Notes: generated by a model not told the origin, from the letters alone. A DNA stretch of 64,000 bases from Kribbella amoyensis (GCF_007828865.1 NZ_VIVK01000002.1:776602-840601); one strand, 5' to 3'. Numbered from the stretch's first letter, positions 42,750-51,478 are shown. A program made the numbers and translations.

Positions 42750-44180
42750 ATGGGTAGGACGTTGTCGGAAAAGGTCTGGGACGCACATGTCGTGCGCCAA
42801 GCCGACGGAGAACCCGACCTCCTCTACATCGACCTCCACCTGGTCCACGAGGTGACCAGTCCGCAGGCGTTCGACGGGCTCCGGCTGGCCGGCCGGCCGG
42901 TCCGCCGCCCGGATCTGACGATCGCCACCGAGGACCACAACGTCCCGACGTTCGACGTGGACAAGCCGATCGCGGACCCGGTCTCGCGGACCCAGGTCGA
43001 CACGCTGCGCAAGAACGCCGAGGAGTTCGGTATCCGGATCCACACCCTGGGTGACCCGGACCAGGGCGTCGTGCACGTGATCGGCCCGCAGCTCGGCCTG
43101 ACCCAGCCCGGGATGACCGTGGTCTGCGGTGACAGCCACACCTCGACGCACGGCGCGTTCGGCGCGATCGCGTTCGGGATCGGCACCAGCGAGGTCGAGC
43201 ACGTGCTGGCCACCCAGACGCTGATGCAGGCCCGGCCGAAGACGATGGCGGTCACCGTCGACGGCGTCCTGCCCGACGGCGTCTCGGCCAAGGATCTGGT
43301 GCTGGCGCTGATCGCGCAGGTCGGGACCGGCGGCGGCCAGGGGTACATCGTGGAGTACCGCGGCGAGGCGATCCGGTCGCTGAGCATGGAAGCCCGGATG
43401 ACGATCTGCAACATGTCGATCGAGTGGGGCGCCAAGGCCGGCATGATCGCGCCGGACGAGACCACGTTCGCGTACCTGCAGGACAAGCCGCACGCGCCGC
43501 AGGGGGCCGACTGGGAGGCCGCGGTCGAGTACTGGAAGAGCCTGGCCACCGACGCGGACGCGACGTTCGACCGCGAGGTCGTGCTGCGCGCCGAGGACAT
43601 CGCGCCGTTCGTCACCTGGGGCACCAACCCGGGCCAGGGCATCCCGCTGTCGGAGCGGGTGCCGTCGCCGGACGACTTCGACAACGAGAACGACAAGGTC
43701 GCGGCCGAGCGGGCGCTGCAGTACATGGGCCTGACCGCCGGGACGCCGATGCGCGAGATCAAGGTGGACACCGTCTTCCTCGGTTCCTGCACCAACGGCC
43801 GGATCGAGGACCTGCGGGCCGCGGCCGGGGTGCTGGCCGGCCGGAAGGTTGCCGAGGGCACCAGGATGCTGGTGGTCCCGGGCTCGGGCCGGGTCCGGCT
43901 GCAGGCCGAGGCCGAGGGCCTGGACGTGATCTTCAAGGACGCGGGCGCGGAGTGGCGTGGCGCCGGCTGCTCGATGTGCCTGGGGATGAACCCGGACCAG
44001 CTGGCCCCGGGGGAGCGCAGTGCCTCGACGTCCAACCGGAACTTCGAAGGACGGCAGGGCAAGGGCGGCCGGACCCACCTGGTCTCGCCGCTGGTCGCCG
44101 CCGCCACCGCGGTCCAGGGCACCCTGGCCGCGCCGGCCGACCTGCAGCCGCTGAACGTCGCCGTACCCGAGAACGTCTGA
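42750..44180 (+). CDS. leuC: 3-isopropylmalate dehydratase, large subunit
   Basis: 476 residues, aconitase superfamily. It isomerises 2- to 3-isopropylmalate with LeuD and probably serves citramalate from CimA as well. Iron-sulfur Cys ligands: VFLGSCTNGRIEDL, and the pair in GAGCSMCLGMNPD. Substrate-domain signatures: VVCGDSHTSTHGAFGAIAFGIGTSEVEHVL. ATG 42750 follows AAGGAGAAG. leuD starts 13 bases after the stop, forming leuCD. Confidence 0.95.
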   Translation: MGRTLSEKVWDAHVVRQADGEPDLLYIDLHLVHEVTSPQAFDGLRLAGRPVRRPDLTIATEDHNVPTFDVDKPIADPVSRTQVDTLRKNAEEFGIRIHTLGDPDQGVVHVIGPQLGLTQPGMTVVCGDSHTSTHGAFGAIAFGIGTSEVEHVLATQTLMQARPKTMAVTVDGVLPDGVSAKDLVLALIAQVGTGGGQGYIVEYRGEAIRSLSMEARMTICNMSIEWGAKAGMIAPDETTFAYLQDKPHAPQGADWEAAVEYWKSLATDADATFDREVVLRAEDIAPFVTWGTNPGQGIPLSERVPSPDDFDNENDKVAAERALQYMGLTAGTPMREIKVDTVFLGSCTNGRIEDLRAAAGVLAGRKVAEGTRMLVVPGSGRVRLQAEAEGLDVIFKDAGAEWRGAGCSMCLGMNPDQLAPGERSASTSNRNFEGRQGKGGRTHLVSPLVAAATAVQGTLAAPADLQPLNVAVPENV

Positions 44181-44193
44181 GGACAGAGGAACC

Positions 44194-44793
44194 ATGGAAG
44201 CCTTCACCCAGCACATCGGCACCGCGGCCCCGTTGCGCCGCAGCAACGTCGACACCGACCAGATCATCCCCGCCGTCTACCTGAAGCGGGTCACCCGGAC
44301 CGGGTTCGAGGACGGCCTGTTCGCTGCCTGGCGCAACGACCCGGCCTTCGTCCTGAACCAGCCCGAGTACGGCGGGGTCTCGGTGCTCGTCGCCGGTCCG
44401 GACTTCGGCACCGGGTCGTCCCGGGAGCACGCCGTCTGGGCCTTGATGGACTACGGGTTCCGGGTCGTCGTGTCGTCCCGGTTCGGCGACATCTTCTGGG
44501 GCAACTCCGGCAAGGCCGGGCTGCTCGCGGCGCTCGTCACCCAGGACGTGGTCGAGCAGTTGTGGGCCGCGATCGAGGCCGACCCGGGCACCAAGGTGAC
44601 CGTCGACCTGGAGCACAAGACGCTGTCGGCCGGTGACGTGTCCGCGCCGTTCGAGATCGACGACTACACCCGCTACCGGCTGCTGAACGGTCTCGACGAC
44701 GTCGGCATCACGCTGTCGCACGCGGACGAGATCGAGGCGTACGAGGCGACCCGGCCGTCGTTCAAGCCGGCCACGTTGCCCGCCAAGGCCTGA
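44194..44793 (+). CDS. leuD: 3-isopropylmalate dehydratase, small subunit
   Basis: 199 residues, the swivel domain that completes the LeuCD active site. Family motifs: RRSNVDTDQIIPAVYLKR at the N-terminus, and DFGTGSSREHAVWAL with the catalytic Ser-Arg. ATG follows AGAGGAACC. A terminator follows 20 bp after the stop, so the operon ends here. Confidence 0.95.
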   Translation: MEAFTQHIGTAAPLRRSNVDTDQIIPAVYLKRVTRTGFEDGLFAAWRNDPAFVLNQPEYGGVSVLVAGPDFGTGSSREHAVWALMDYGFRVVVSSRFGDIFWGNSGKAGLLAALVTQDVVEQLWAAIEADPGTKVTVDLEHKTLSAGDVSAPFEIDDYTRYRLLNGLDDVGITLSHADEIEAYEATRPSFKPATLPAKA

Positions 44794-44815
44794 TCCACGG
44801 CAGTTCCGGCAACGG

Positions 44816-44850
44816 ACGCCCGGACCCACTGTGGTCCGGGCGTTCTGTTG
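44816..44850 (+). terminator. Terminator of leuCD
   Basis: ACGCCCGGACC (44816-44826) pairs with GGTCCGGGCGT (44833-44843), an 11-bp stem with a six-base loop, followed by TCTGTTG. Confidence 0.8.
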
Positions 44851-44922
44851 TCCGTCCGCCGGAAACCTCGGCGTAACGGAGTGCACATGAACAGCGATAA
44901 CTCCGGTGTTACCCTTGCGTGG

Positions 44923-44934
44923 TTGTCCGGACAA
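44923..44934. repeat. Perfect 12-bp palindrome before the corA leader
   Basis: TTGTCCGGACAA is self-complementary with no spacer. It lies just upstream of the upstream ORF, in the probable 5' leader or promoter of corA. Confidence 0.5.
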
Positions 44935-44964
44935 GGCTTGCGAGATCCAGGAGGTGAGGCGCCC

Positions 44965-45015
44965 ATGAGCGACCCCTCCAGACATACCGATCTCGCTCGA
45001 CCTCGAGGCAACTGA
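44965..45015 (+). CDS. Upstream ORF in the corA leader (16 codons)
   Basis: ATG after a near-perfect Shine-Dalgarno (AGGAGGTGAGG) opens MSDPSRHTDLARPRGN, then TGA. It lies 135 bases before corA. A hairpin follows at 45033. An upstream ORF with such a strong ribosome site suggests translation-linked control of the magnesium channel; the peptide contains two Pro codons, which resembles proline-containing leaders of Mg transporters, though no direct similarity is claimed. Confidence 0.55.
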   Translation: MSDPSRHTDLARPRGN

Positions 45016-45032
45016 ACTTTCCTCTTCCAGGT

Positions 45033-45070
45033 CAGCCCACCCCGGCGCGAGATCGCCGAGGGGTGTGCTG
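45033..45070 (+). promoter_or_regulatory. Hairpin in the corA 5' leader
   Basis: CAGC, CACCCC and GGCG (45033-45047) pair in order with CGCC, GGGGTG and GCTG (45054-45070), about 14 bp with small bulges. It lies between the upstream ORF and corA. No T tract follows, so Rho-type or translational control is more likely than intrinsic termination. Confidence 0.5.
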
Positions 45071-45149
45071 TGGTGCGCGGCCGTGAGCCGCGGGGGCCGG
45101 GCAGACGACGCCCATCACTTCACCACCGCATCACGTTCCTGGAGGACTC

Positions 45150-46316
45150 ATGTCCGACCTGCGCCTGCGCACGCTCCGTGCGTTCAGCCGTACGCCGTCC
45201 CTGCGCGCCGCCGCCCGTCGCTACTCCGGTACGGCCGCGCCGTCCGCCGTGGAGACCAAGCCGGCCGACCATGCCGGCAGCCCGAAGCCCAAGGGCCACA
45301 GCGTCGTCGACAGCGCCATCTACTGCGACGGTTCCCGGGTCGCGTCGCCGGAGTCGCTGGCGGACACCTACCAGGTCCTGCACGAGGCGCCGCGGAGTCT
45401 GGCCTGGATCGGCCTGTACCGGCCGGACCGGCGTGAACTGTCCTCGCTGGCGCAGGAGTTCGACCTGCACGAGCTGGCCGTCGAGGACGCCATCCAGGCC
45501 CACCAGCGGCCGAAGCTGGAGCGCTACGGCGACACCCTCTTCGTGGTCCTGAAGGCCGCGCGCTACCGGGACGCGACCGAGGAGGTCGAGTTCGGTGAGG
45601 TGCACGTGTTCGTCGGCCCGGACTTCGTGGTGACGGTCCGGCACGCCGAAGCGCCGAACCTGGCCGCCGTCCGGCGCCGGGTGGAACGCGATCCCGAGCT
45701 GCTCCGGCAGGGGACCGAGGCCGTGCTGTACGCGATCATGGACAAGGTCGTCGACGGGTACGCGCCGGTGGTCGCCGGGCTGGAGAACGACATCGACGAG
45801 ATCGAGACCGAGGTGTTCCGCGGCGACCCGCAGGTGTCCCGGCGCATCTACGAGCTGTCCCGTGAGGTGATCGAGTTCCAGCGCGCGACCCGGCCGCTGG
45901 TCGGCATGCTCGACTCGTTGCGGGCCGGGTTCGACAAGTACGGCGTGGACGAGGAACTGCAGCGGTCGCTCCGTGACGTCGCCGACCACGTCACCCAGGT
46001 GGTGGAGAAGGTGGACGGGTTCCGCGAACTGCTGCGCGACATCCTCACCGTGAACGCGACCCTGGTGGCCCAGCAGCAGAACGAGGAGATGCGGTCGCTC
46101 GCGGTGGCCAGCAACGCCCAGAACGAAGAGGTGAAGCGGATCTCGGCCTGGGCGGCGATCCTGTTCGCGCCGACGCTGATCGGCACGGTGTACGGGATGA
46201 ACTTCGACGTGATGCCGGAGCTGCACTGGCAGTTCGGGTACCCGTTCGCCGTCGGGCTGATGGGCGTCGTCTGCGGCAGCCTGCACCGGATCTTCAAGCG
46301 TCGCGGCTGGCTGTGA
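45150..46316 (+). CDS. corA: CorA-family magnesium/cobalt channel
   Basis: 388 residues. A long cytoplasmic N-terminal domain (the first 50 residues are basic and low-complexity) leads to two C-terminal membrane helices. The selectivity signature GMN is in TVYGMNFDVMPEL, followed by the second helix FAVGLMGVVCGSLHRIF. The family forms pentameric Mg/Co channels gated by cytoplasmic Mg. ATG follows TGGAGGAC. The 5' leader is about 200 nt with its own upstream ORF and hairpin. Confidence 0.92.
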   Translation: MSDLRLRTLRAFSRTPSLRAAARRYSGTAAPSAVETKPADHAGSPKPKGHSVVDSAIYCDGSRVASPESLADTYQVLHEAPRSLAWIGLYRPDRRELSSLAQEFDLHELAVEDAIQAHQRPKLERYGDTLFVVLKAARYRDATEEVEFGEVHVFVGPDFVVTVRHAEAPNLAAVRRRVERDPELLRQGTEAVLYAIMDKVVDGYAPVVAGLENDIDEIETEVFRGDPQVSRRIYELSREVIEFQRATRPLVGMLDSLRAGFDKYGVDEELQRSLRDVADHVTQVVEKVDGFRELLRDILTVNATLVAQQQNEEMRSLAVASNAQNEEVKRISAWAAILFAPTLIGTVYGMNFDVMPELHWQFGYPFAVGLMGVVCGSLHRIFKRRGWL

Positions 46317-46361
46317 GCCGAGCGGTACTCTTCGGGCAACCCCTACGACGAGGAGACTGCG

Positions 46362-46547
46362 ATGTGGTTGTTCCTACGGCGACGGCTGATCATGTGGGCC
46401 GTGCTGGCGATCGCGGTGCCGTTGCTGGAGTGGCTGCTCGGCAAGGTCAGCACGGCACTGCGCGAACGGCGCGGTGAAAGCACTGTGACCAAGGGCCTCG
46501 ACACTGCCCGATCGGGTCTTCGGACCCTGCGCGGCAAGGGTCGTTGA
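46362..46547 (+). CDS. Small membrane protein, unknown
   Basis: 61 residues: a basic start (MWLFLRRRLIMW), one hydrophobic helix (AVLAIAVPLLEWLLGKV), then a basic soluble tail (RERRGEST to LRTLRGKGR). AGGAGA precedes the ATG, and a TACTCT box (46325-46330) could be the -10. No family recognised. The positive charge suggests inner-membrane positioning. Confidence 0.65.
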   Translation: MWLFLRRRLIMWAVLAIAVPLLEWLLGKVSTALRERRGESTVTKGLDTARSGLRTLRGKGR

Positions 46548-46621
46548 GGCCCTCGGGGCGGCTCTTCGGGGCCCTTCGGACGGGGTCACCGAAGGTCGCC
46601 GGATCGTTGCTGAGCAGGGAA

Positions 46622-46655
46622 TCCGGGGCCGATCGGGGCCGAATCGGGGCTTTTT
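46622..46655 (+). repeat. Short CGGGGCC repeats with T tract before hup
   Basis: CGGGGCC repeats at about 10-bp spacing (46624-46630, 46634-46640, CGGGGC 46645-46650) end in TTTTT (46651-46655). It lies in the 233-bp gap before the HU gene, which otherwise holds only promoter-like sequence (TTGAGT near 46709). Confidence 0.45.
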
Positions 46656-46780
46656 CGGGCCAAAATCGCCCAAAACAAGGCCGAATTGCCGCGTTGGTGT
46701 TTGTGAACAGCGGGTTGAGTCCATAACGTTCCTGTGAGATCGAGCGCTGTGCTCGACGCCTACGTTCACGGAGGGAAGCA

Positions 46781-47377
46781 GTGAACAAGAGCCAGTTGGT
46801 CGAAGCGCTCGCAGTGCACTTCGACGGAAACCGCCGCCAGGCCCAGCACGCGCTGGAATCGGTGATCGACACCGTCCAGCGTGAGCTGACCAAGAAGGGC
46901 GGCAAGGTCGCCATCACCGGATTCGGTGCGTTCGAGGCCATCGAGCGCGGCGCCCGGATGGTGCGCAACCCGCGGACCGGCGAGACCAAGCGCGCCAAGA
47001 AGACCGTGGTTCCGAAGTTCCGCGCGGGTGCGGAGCTGAAGGCCGTGGTCTCCGGTGCGAAGAAGCTGCCGAAGCTCGTCGTTCCGAAGCCGGCCGCGAC
47101 CGCCACCAAGGCGGCCGCTCCGGCCAAGAAGGCCGCGCCGGCCAAGGCCGCCGCGACCAAGACCGCCGCCAAGAAGGCGCCGGCCAAGGCCGCCGCCACC
47201 AAGACGGTCGCCAAGAAGGCCCCGGCCAAGAAGGCCCCGGTCAAGGCCGCCGCCAAGAAGACCGTCGCGAAGAAGGCTCCGGCCAAGACCGTCGCGAAGA
47301 AGGCGCCGGCCAAGAAGGCCCCCGCCAAGAAGACGACGGCCAAGAAGACGACGGCCAAGCGCGCCGCGTCGCGCTGA
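46781..47377 (+). CDS. hupB: HU-type histone-like protein with Lys/Ala/Pro-rich tail
   Basis: 198 residues. The first 90 are the DNABII HU domain: MNKSQLVEALAVHFDGNRRQ, the conserved GGKVAITGFGAFE, and the DNA-binding arm RMVRNPRTGETKRAKKTVVPKFRAG. The last 90 or so residues are near-perfect repeats of PAKKAPAKAAA- and TKTAAKKA-type motifs, like the histone H1-like tail of mycobacterial HupB. It compacts the nucleoid and may bind iron. GTG 46781 follows GGAGGGAAG. Confidence 0.93.
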   Translation: MNKSQLVEALAVHFDGNRRQAQHALESVIDTVQRELTKKGGKVAITGFGAFEAIERGARMVRNPRTGETKRAKKTVVPKFRAGAELKAVVSGAKKLPKLVVPKPAATATKAAAPAKKAAPAKAAATKTAAKKAPAKAAATKTVAKKAPAKKAPVKAAAKKTVAKKAPAKTVAKKAPAKKAPAKKTTAKKTTAKRAASR

Positions 47378-47405
47378 CCTTCGGCACCGCGACACCGCAG
47401 TACCA

Positions 47406-47447
47406 GCGAAGGCCGGTCTCCCCACTCCAGGGGCGACCGGCCTTCGC
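47406..47447 (+). terminator. Terminator after hupB
   Basis: GCGAAGGCCGGTC (47406-47418) and GACCGGCCTTCGC (47435-47447) form a perfect 13-bp stem; the loop can add CCCC/GGGG pairs. No clear T tract. Confidence 0.75.
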
Positions 47448-47526
47448 CGTGTCCGGAGCAGCACCGGCGGAAGGGTGTCGTGGGCAACTTGTCGCGGACG
47501 GCAGGGTGCCGGGATACCGTGAACCC

Positions 47527-47733
47527 ATGCAGGCAACCGTGAGCCGTTACGACGCCGGGACCCGGTCCGGTGCGGTGCTGACCGACCAGGGTGTGGAGCT
47601 GCCGTTCTCCGCCGAGGAGCTGACCTCCACGTCGCTCCGGTCGCTGCGGATCGGTCAGCGCGTCCGGCTGGAGACGACCGGCTCGGGCGCCGGTCTGGCG
47701 ATCACCGCCGTGTACTTCATCACGATGCCCTGA
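47527..47733 (+). CDS. Cold-shock-like OB-fold protein
   Basis: 68 residues. ATG 47527 starts MQATVSRYDAGTRSGAVLTDQG, which resembles the first strands of a cold-shock domain (G-x-V-x-x-F/Y). The nucleic-acid-binding RNP1/RNP2 aromatic motifs are degenerate. LPFSAEELTSTSLRSLRIGQRVRLE continues the barrel. A TACCGT box seven bases before the ATG suggests leaderless transcription. Similar diverged CSD-like proteins are common in actinobacteria. Confidence 0.72.
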   Translation: MQATVSRYDAGTRSGAVLTDQGVELPFSAEELTSTSLRSLRIGQRVRLETTGSGAGLAITAVYFITMP

Positions 47734-47745
47734 CCGCCGGAAGGC

Positions 47746-48417
47746 TCAGCAGGCAAGGCCTTCGGTCCCGGTCGCGGCACCGAGAACCAGCGACATCACG
47801 TCCGCCGTCCGCGGCCCGACCCCGAGCTGGACCGCGTGCGCGAGATCGGCCGCGGTGTCGACGTCGCGGCGGACCGAGTCGATCGCCGTGAGTCCGAGCG
47901 GGACCGCCCCGGACGCCTGGTGCGCGAGCGCCGAACCGACCCCGAACCGCGGATCGAGCTCGACCCCGGGTCGCGCCGCGAGCAACGTCGTCCCGGTGCC
48001 GGGCAGGTCGACGACGAAGCTCCGGTCGGCCACACAGGCAGCGAGAGCGGCGGTCAGCTCGGCCGGACGCAGGGCCGGCAGATCGGCCGACAACGCCACC
48101 ACACCATGCCCCCTGTACTCCGCGGCGGCCGCGGCGGCGCCGTGCTCGAGCGCTTCGTTGAGACCGGCGGCCGGTACGTCCGGGAGTACTTTCGCCCCGG
48201 CGGCGGTGACATCGGTGGCGACCACGGGATCGTCGGTGACGACCAGAACAGCGGCGACCAGGGGAGAGGCCAGCGCGGCCGCAGTAGTGTCGGCGGCGAA
48301 GGCGCGGGCGAGCTCCGGCCGGTGCTGTGGGTAGGCCGCAGCGAGCCGGCTCTTCGCGATCGCCGTACGCTTCACCGGGATCACCAGGATCCAGGGCGCG
48401 ACCTGTAGGTCTGCCAT
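47746..48417 (-). CDS. cofC: 2-phospho-L-lactate guanylyltransferase (coenzyme F420)
   Basis: 223 residues from ATG 48417. It activates phospholactate or phosphoenolpyruvate with GTP for F420 synthesis. MobA-like nucleotidyltransferase fold: WILVIPVKRTAIAKSRLA at the N-terminus binds nucleotide, VVALSADLPALRPAEL holds the Asp for metal, and the family-specific GVGSALAHQASGAVPLGL follows. The order cofC / plsC-gpsA / ddl / thiL recalls mycobacteria. It is divergent from plsC by only 16 bp. Confidence 0.9.
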   Translation of the reverse strand: MADLQVAPWILVIPVKRTAIAKSRLAAAYPQHRPELARAFAADTTAAALASPLVAAVLVVTDDPVVATDVTAAGAKVLPDVPAAGLNEALEHGAAAAAAEYRGHGVVALSADLPALRPAELTAALAACVADRSFVVDLPGTGTTLLAARPGVELDPRFGVGSALAHQASGAVPLGLTAIDSVRRDVDTAADLAHAVQLGVGPRTADVMSLVLGAATGTEGLAC

Positions 48418-48433
48418 CAGGCAGGATTCTCCC

Positions 48434-49258
48434 ATGAGTCAGGGCAGTGACGAGCACCAGGAGGCAGTAGTGGACGGCCAGCACAAGGACCCCAGGCCGC
48501 GGCGGGGTTTCTGGTTCGGCCTGGTGGTGGCGATCGTCAAGCCGTTCATGCTGGTCTTCACCAGGACCGACTTCCAGGGCCGTGAGAACATGCCGCGCAG
48601 CGGCGGCGTCGTGTTCGTCACCAACCACATCTCGCACTTCGACCCGTTCGTGCTCGGCTACTTCATCTGGGAGTGCCGGCGGATCCCGCGGCTGCTCGGC
48701 AAGGCGTCGGTGTTCAAGCTGCCGATCGCCGGCCGGATCATCCGCAGCGCCGGCCAGATCCCGGTGTACCGCGACTCGGCCCAGGCCGCGGACGCGTTCC
48801 GGGACGCGGTCGCCGCGGTGGAGAAGGGCGAGTGCGTCGGGGTGTACCCGGAGGGCACGATCACCCGCGATCCCGGTCTGTGGCCGATGACCGGCAAGAC
48901 CGGCGCCGCCCGGATCGCGCTGATGACCGGCTGCCCGCTGATCCCGATCGCGAACTGGGGCGCGCAGGAGGTGTTCGAGTCCTACGGCAAGCGGATCCGG
49001 ATCGGGCTGCTGCCGCGCAAGACGATGCGGGTGAAGGCCGGGCCGCCGGTCGACCTGAGTGCCTTCCGGGACCGGCCGATCACCAACGAGCTGTTGCACG
49101 AGGCAACCGAGGTGATCATGAAGGCGGTCGCCGCCGGTGTCGGCGAACTGCGCGGTGAGACGCCGCCGAAGGAGCTGTACGACCTGCGCAGGGCCCGGGC
49201 CGAGGAGAAGGCGGCCGAGCAGGACCGGAAGAACCGTGAGGACGAGGAGAACGTATGA
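48434..49258 (+). CDS. plsC: 1-acyl-sn-glycerol-3-phosphate acyltransferase
   Basis: 274 residues. It transfers an acyl chain to lysophosphatidate, or performs a similar reaction in phospholipid synthesis at the inner membrane. Catalytic motif NHISHFDPFVLG (NHxxxxD), phosphate-binding GVYPEGTITR, and a hydrophobic segment near the N-terminus. The last 30 residues are a charged tail (AEEKAAEQDRKNREDEEN). The stop overlaps gpsA (ATGA), which supplies glycerol-3-phosphate, so the two are one lipid operon. Confidence 0.9.
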   Translation: MSQGSDEHQEAVVDGQHKDPRPRRGFWFGLVVAIVKPFMLVFTRTDFQGRENMPRSGGVVFVTNHISHFDPFVLGYFIWECRRIPRLLGKASVFKLPIAGRIIRSAGQIPVYRDSAQAADAFRDAVAAVEKGECVGVYPEGTITRDPGLWPMTGKTGAARIALMTGCPLIPIANWGAQEVFESYGKRIRIGLLPRKTMRVKAGPPVDLSAFRDRPITNELLHEATEVIMKAVAAGVGELRGETPPKELYDLRRARAEEKAAEQDRKNREDEENV

Positions 49259-50259
49259 CGAAGGTCGCGGTGTTCGGCGCCGGATCCTGGGGGACCGCCT
49301 TCGCCACCGTCCTGGCCAACGCCGGGAACCAGGTGTCGGTCTGGGGCCGCCGGGAGTCGTTGTGCGAGGCGATCAACAGCCGGCACGAGAACCCGGACTA
49401 CCTGCCCGGTCTCCGGCTGCCGGACGCGATCACCGCGACCCATGATCCCGCCGCCGCGGCCGAGGGAGCCGAGGCCGTCGTGCTCGCGGTTCCGAGCCAG
49501 TCGCTGCGGGACAACCTGGCCGAGTGGGCGGACGTCCTGCCGTCCGCGGTCCCGCTGGTCAGCCTGATGAAGGGCGTCGAGGTCGGCACCACCCTGCGGA
49601 TGAGCGAGGTGATCGCCGAGCTCACCGGCGCCGGTCCGGAGCGGATCGCGGTCGTCTCCGGCCCGAACCTGGCCCGCGAGATCGCCGAGGGTCAGCCGGC
49701 CGCGTCCGTCGTCGCCTGCGCGGACGAGGGGACGGCGACCCGGTTGCAGAAGCTGTGCCACTCGCCGGCGTTCCGCCCGTACACGAACAACGACGTGATC
49801 GGCTGCGAGCTCGGTGGTGCGACCAAGAACGTGATCGCGCTGGCCGTCGGGATGGCGGTCGGTCTCGGTTTCGGCGACAACGCCCGCGCCTCGGTGATCA
49901 CCCGCGGCCTGGTCGAGACGGCCCGGCTGGGGACCGCGCTCGGCGCCGACGAGCACACGTTCTCCGGGCTGGCCGGGCTGGGCGACCTGGTCGCGACCTG
50001 CTCGTCGCCGTTGTCGCGGAACCGGAGTTTCGGGGAGAAGCTCGGCCAGGGGATGACGGTCGCCGAGATCGCCGGTGGCACCCGGCAGGTCGCCGAAGGG
50101 GTGAAGTCCTGCTCGTCGATCACCGAGCTGGCCCACCACCACGACGTCGAGATGCCGATCGCCGAACACGTCACCAAGGTGGTGGCCGGCGAGATGACGC
50201 CGAAGGACATGCTGTTCAGCCTGGTCTCCCGGTCCGCCAAGTCCGAACGCTGGGGCTGA
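49255..50259 (+). CDS. gpsA: NAD(P)-dependent glycerol-3-phosphate dehydrogenase
   Basis: 334 residues. It reduces dihydroxyacetone phosphate to glycerol-3-phosphate for phospholipids. Rossmann motif VFGAGSWGTAFATVLANAG, substrate-domain ELGGATKNVIALAVGMAVGLG with the catalytic Lys, and TFSGLAGLGDLVATCSSPLSRN. ATG overlaps the plsC stop. In related genomes ddl follows directly; here a 9.6-kb island intervenes. Confidence 0.95.
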   Translation: MTKVAVFGAGSWGTAFATVLANAGNQVSVWGRRESLCEAINSRHENPDYLPGLRLPDAITATHDPAAAAEGAEAVVLAVPSQSLRDNLAEWADVLPSAVPLVSLMKGVEVGTTLRMSEVIAELTGAGPERIAVVSGPNLAREIAEGQPAASVVACADEGTATRLQKLCHSPAFRPYTNNDVIGCELGGATKNVIALAVGMAVGLGFGDNARASVITRGLVETARLGTALGADEHTFSGLAGLGDLVATCSSPLSRNRSFGEKLGQGMTVAEIAGGTRQVAEGVKSCSSITELAHHHDVEMPIAEHVTKVVAGEMTPKDMLFSLVSRSAKSERWG

Positions 50260-50274
50260 GTTCCCGGCGAGTTC

Positions 50275-51420
50275 TCAGAGTCCGAGGGCGTGGTACAGGA
50301 TCATCGTCGCCGCGCCCCGGACCGCGGCGTCGCCGGCCGCCCGGGACGGCTCCACCCGCAGCTCGGTAGTGGCCAGCGGCAACGATCGCGCGTAGATCGC
50401 CTCCCGGATCCCGGCCAGCAGGCTGTCCCCGGCCTGGGCGAGCGATCCGCCGATCACGATCACCGACGGGTTCAGCAGGCTGACGCAGGCCGCGAGGACG
50501 GTCCCGATCTCGCGTCCTGCCTGCCGTACCGCCTGGGTCGCGGTCGCGTTGCCCGCCCGGACCAGGTCGACGACGTCCTGACTGGTCTCGGCGGCCAGCC
50601 CTTCGGCCCGGAGTTGCTGGGCGATCGCCGCCGCTGATGCGACCGCCTCGAGGCAACCGACGTTCCCGCAGCGGCACTGCGCCGTCTGCCCCGGTGCCTG
50701 GATGTGGCCGATATCGCCCGCCGCGCCCTGCGCTCCGCGATGGAGGCGGCCACCGCTGACCACGCCGGCGCCGATCCCGGTGGCGACCTTGACGAAGAGC
50801 AGGTGCTCGACCTCGGCGTACTGGGTGCTGTGCTCGCCGAGCGCCATCACGTTCACGTCGTTGTCGACCAGGACGGGGACGGCGAAGTCCTCGACGAGCC
50901 GGCCGACCACGTCGTAGGAGTCCCAGCCGGGCATGATCGGCGGGTGGTTCGGCCGCCCGGTCCGGTGGTCCACGGGACCGGGGAGCCCGACGCCGACGCC
51001 GGCCAGGTCGCCGGTCGCCCGGCCCGCGGCGGCGAGCAGATCACGTCCGGTCCGGGTGATCGCGCCGAGCACGGCCTCGGGTCCTTCGGCGATGTTGAGC
51101 GGCATCGTGGTCCGGTCGACGAGCTCGCCGGTCAGGTCGGTGAGCGCGACCGACAGGTGGGTCGCACCGACGTCGGCCGCGAGGACCAGCCGGGCGACCG
51201 GGTTGAACCGGAACCGCGCCGGCGGCCGGCCACCCGTGGACGCGGCCTCGCCCGACGGTACGACGAGACCGGTCGCCAGCAGGGCCTCGATCCGGCCGGT
51301 CACCGTGGACCGGGCCAGGCCGCTGAGGTCGATGAGCTCGGCCCGGGTCCGGGGTTGCCCGTCCAGCAACCACCGCAGCAGGGAACCCGCGTCGGCGGCG
51401 GAACTGCTGAGGTCGGTCAT
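50275..51420 (-). CDS. ROK-family transcriptional regulator
   Basis: 381 residues. N-terminal HTH (LLRWLLDGQPRTRAELIDLSGLARSTVTGRIEAL) leads to a ROK kinase-like sugar domain: ADVGATHLSVALTDL for the ATP-site start, GVGLPGPVD, and the metal motif GDIGHIQAPGQTAQCRCGNVGCLEA with the CxCGxxGCxE zinc site. Members repress sugar genes and respond to a sugar. ATG 51420 avoids running into the operator at 51453-51478. It is divergent from the oxidoreductase, which it probably controls. Confidence 0.9.
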   Translation of the reverse strand: MTDLSSSAADAGSLLRWLLDGQPRTRAELIDLSGLARSTVTGRIEALLATGLVVPSGEAASTGGRPPARFRFNPVARLVLAADVGATHLSVALTDLTGELVDRTTMPLNIAEGPEAVLGAITRTGRDLLAAAGRATGDLAGVGVGLPGPVDHRTGRPNHPPIMPGWDSYDVVGRLVEDFAVPVLVDNDVNVMALGEHSTQYAEVEHLLFVKVATGIGAGVVSGGRLHRGAQGAAGDIGHIQAPGQTAQCRCGNVGCLEAVASAAAIAQQLRAEGLAAETSQDVVDLVRAGNATATQAVRQAGREIGTVLAACVSLLNPSVIVIGGSLAQAGDSLLAGIREAIYARSLPLATTELRVEPSRAAGDAAVRGAATMILYHALGL

Positions 51421-51452
51421 CGGCCGGGCCACTTTCGTCACGAGGTCGCTGG

Positions 51453-51478
51453 ACTTTTGCTTGACAGGGTTCAAAAGT
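51453..51478. promoter_or_regulatory. Operator/promoter between ROK regulator and oxidoreductase
   Basis: ACTTTTG (51453-51459) and CAAAAGT (51472-51478) are exact 7-base arms around a 12-base spacer. The -35 TTGACA (51461-51466) sits within the spacer, and TAGCGT (51485-51490) is the likely -10 of the plus-strand gene. A repressor bound here would block the promoter. Confidence 0.75.

Noticed and set aside
44951..45149. M-box (magnesium) riboswitch before corA
   Set aside because: Only the AGGTGAGGC core matches; the downstream conserved blocks of the M-box are not found.
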